A stretch of 40,969 bases of DNA from Mycolicibacterium rhodesiae. GTDB taxonomy: Bacteria; Actinomycetota; Actinomycetes; Mycobacteriales; Mycobacteriaceae. The notes under the pieces are model-generated. The model was not told the DNA's origin and searched no databases. It saw only the letters and a list, made by a program, of their open reading frames with translations. Location of the stretch: the NCBI RefSeq assembly GCF_002086695.1, contig NZ_MVIH01000025.1:1-40969 (forward strand), written 5' to 3'. Both the position numbers and the translations under genes were made by a program. Positions 40,597-40,969 of the stretch are shown in pieces; the first letter of the stretch is position 1, and each line of letters begins with the position of its first letter.

Positions 40597-40969
40597 CAGC
40601 AACTCGTCTGCGCGGCGTTGTTCTGGTTCGACGACAGCACCACGCCGTCACTGGTGGTGATAGAGCAGTTCAGCCGGCTCACCAGGAACAGGCTGGAGGC
40701 CTGCACCGAGCCGACGTCGGACTGCGAGATCGGTGTCACTGTCAGCGACCACGGAATGTAGACGTTGCGCTGGGTGCGCTGGCGGCCCGAGGCGTCGACG
40801 TAGGTCACCGAGATGATGTCGCCGGGCGCCTTGGTGCCGGTCACCGAATAGGTGACCTGACGCGGTCCGGGCGGCGGCGTCGACGTCGTGGTGGCCGGCG
40901 CCGGCGGAGCTGTCGTTGTGGTCACGGGCGGTGGTGCCTCCGTCGTCGCTGGCGGGGGTGGTGGTGGCG
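40596..40969 (-). CDS. mmpS3: MmpS3, membrane protein of the MmpS family (5' end outside window)
   Basis: C-terminal ~124 residues are visible. A Pro/Thr/Ala-rich linker (PPPPPPATTEAPPP and TTTTAPPAPATTTSTPPPG) precedes the MmpS domain: VTYSVTGTKAPGDIISVTYVDASG, QRTQRNVYIPWSLTVTP and a C-terminal Cys pair (NCSITT near the end and the final Cys) that probably forms a disulfide. Unlike other mmpS genes it is not followed by an mmpL transporter but by the DUF2561-like gene, as in M. tuberculosis mmpS3. The N-terminal anchor lies beyond the window. Confidence 0.9.
   Translation of the reverse strand, partial: PPPPPPATTEAPPPVTTTTAPPAPATTTSTPPPGPRQVTYSVTGTKAPGDIISVTYVDASGRQRTQRNVYIPWSLTVTPISQSDVGSVQASSLFLVSRLNCSITTSDGVVLSSNQNNAAQTSC

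Noticed and set aside
1..40969. tRNA or rRNA genes, CRISPR arrays, insertion sequences, prophage genes
   Set aside because: None seen: there are no direct-repeat arrays with spacers, no transposase or integrase motifs, and no cloverleaf-like sequences among the few intergenic gaps.

Overview
The window is high-GC actinobacterial DNA whose gene content and order match the mycobacterial chromosome from ftsW to mmpS3 (the Rv2154c to Rv2198c interval of M. tuberculosis, as I remember it). There are no PE/PPE genes, no insertion sequences and no Rv2159c-Rv2161c or Rv2172c equivalents. Together with two extra genes next to pimB', this suggests a non-tuberculous, probably fast-growing Mycobacterium/Mycolicibacterium. 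Ortholog names come from recognising the proteins, not from a database search.

Region 1 (1-12470, minus strand) is the 5' part of the division/cell-wall (dcw) operon, transcribed right to left: mraZ, rsmH, an ftsL-like gene, pbpB (FtsI), murE, murF, mraY, murD and the start of ftsW. Most junctions are short overlaps. In front of mraZ lie two arrays of GTGG boxes at about 10-bp spacing, which look like MraZ operators. A DUF3040 membrane protein with its own terminator lies upstream.

Region 2 (12700-18344) holds a GNAT acetyltransferase, lppM, a polyprenyl diphosphate synthase (idsA2), the LM/LAM mannosyltransferase mptA, and the divergent pair Rv2175c/pknL. Region 3 (18341-25868) holds the type II DAHP synthase aroG, RNase AS, a membrane protein, the mptC-type mannosyltransferase, and a five-gene minus-strand set (acyltransferase, small Cys protein, ArsA-type ATPase, two SRPBCC lipid-binding-fold proteins). 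Region 4 (25934-32442) has fadD15, two secreted-protein genes (a Cys-rich protein and a cutinase), pimB', a secreted HExxH protein, the peptidoglycan hydrolase ripC and a 73-residue CxxC protein. Region 5 (32555-40969) has an exonuclease/GIY-YIG fusion, trpD, the ctaE-qcrCAB respiratory operon closed by a near-perfect 18-bp hairpin, a DUF2561-like membrane protein and the end of mmpS3.

The common theme is envelope construction: peptidoglycan precursors and septum synthesis, polyprenyl carrier, PIM/LM/LAM mannosylation, lipid activation and acylation, and wall hydrolysis, next to the bcc-aa3 respiratory chain. Several genes start directly behind a -10-like TANNNT hexamer, so leaderless transcription appears common here. 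I found no phage, CRISPR or new multi-gene defence system. The most unusual items are the double MraZ-box array, a secreted peptidase whose signal-peptide frame lacks a start codon, a PknL substrate homolog without its N-terminal phospho-acceptor segment, and the secreted-protein/cutinase insertion.
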